From: an uncultured Flavobacteriia bacterium
GTDB taxonomy: Bacteria; Bacteroidota; Bacteroidia; Flavobacteriales_D; Crocinitomicaceae
DNA: 5,973 bases
Direction of reading: 5' to 3'
Assembly (NCBI GenBank): GCA_903930085.1
Contig: CAIYXD010000025.1
Coordinates: 1 to 5,973, forward strand
Positions 5,812-5,973 of the stretch are shown here, one piece after another; the first letter of the stretch is position 1, and every line of letters starts with the position of its first letter. The notes under the pieces were generated by a model. The model ran no database searches. It was not told the DNA's origin and saw only the letters and a program-made list of their open reading frames with translations. The position numbers and the translations under genes are program-made.

Positions 5812-5973
5812 ATGTATAACTTTTTGAAATTGAACCAATTTAAACTGAAAATAAACTTCAAAAATTCTTTTTCTTCAAAATTATTTCCTCTTATTCTTTG
5901 TGTTTTTTCTCTTTTTGCCGTGAATGCGCAATTTTATGTAGCGGGAACGTTGCATATAACAAGCAGCGTTATA
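5812..5973 (+). CDS. Exported protein, signal peptide and first mature residues only (3' end missing)
   Basis: An ATG at 5812 opens a frame of 54 codons that is still open at the window edge. The first 39 residues look like a Sec signal peptide with an unusually long basic n-region (residues 1-23, six Lys, many Asn and Phe), a hydrophobic core at about 24-37 (LFPLILCVFSLFAV) and a likely signal peptidase I cut after VNA, giving a mature N-terminus of QFYVAGTLHITSSVI. No Cys is placed for a lipobox. The alternating hydrophobic pattern of the mature start resembles the beginning of large beta-rich secreted or type IX-secreted surface proteins of Bacteroidota, but too little is visible to assign a family. 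The gene diverges from the VTC/DUF4956 unit. A TAnnTTTG element at 5778-5785 lies 26 bases upstream of the ATG. No other ATG occurs in the frame. Confidence 0.72.
   Translation, partial: MYNFLKLNQFKLKINFKNSFSSKLFPLILCVFSLFAVNAQFYVAGTLHITSSVI

Overview
The window is AT-rich, densely coding DNA from a member of the Bacteroidota, most likely Flavobacteriales. The organism call is inference from several agreeing signs. The proteins carry Bacteroidota-style sequence, such as the LGHPGTLP variant in GatB and a lipoprotein with an N-terminal DUF4369-type domain. The putative promoters match the Bacteroidota form (TTG or TTTG, 17-23 bp, then TAnnTTTG) rather than -35/-10 boxes. Start codons lack Shine-Dalgarno sequences and are often preceded by A/T-rich tracts. 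A Gram-negative outer membrane is implied by lpxK. I cannot name the genus.

Layout: almost everything lies on the minus strand, so in transcription order the window reads from right to left. At the right edge (5812-5973, plus strand) is the start of a divergently transcribed gene for an exported protein, of which only the signal peptide and the first 15 mature residues are visible. A non-coding divergent region (about 5527-5811) follows. It holds a plus-strand promoter candidate, an A/T-rich imperfect repeat and a strong minus-strand promoter candidate. Next is a two-gene minus-strand unit: a VTC-domain polyphosphate-polymerase-like protein (to 4762) overlapping by 11 bp a DUF4956 multi-pass membrane protein (4107-4772). 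A 76-bp gap with clustered palindromes and another promoter candidate separates this from a tight four-gene unit: lpxK, purine nucleoside phosphorylase, gatB, and a DUF4369 lipoprotein that runs off the left edge. Junctions inside that unit are a 17-bp overlap, a 3-bp gap and a 4-bp ATGA overlap.

Function: the four-gene unit joins lipid A synthesis (LpxK), purine salvage (PNP), tRNA-dependent amidation (GatB) and an envelope lipoprotein that probably continues into a thioredoxin-like domain outside the window. These are unrelated housekeeping roles under one probable promoter. The VTC/DUF4956 pair is the most interesting part. It combines a soluble triphosphate-tunnel enzyme with an apparently complete set of tunnel residues and a small membrane protein, an arrangement that recalls the catalytic and membrane subunits of the eukaryotic VTC polyphosphate polymerase. 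What such pairs do in bacteria is, as far as I know, not established.

No tRNA, rRNA, CRISPR array, insertion sequence or convincing intrinsic terminator was seen. There is no gene-free stretch longer than 300 bases.
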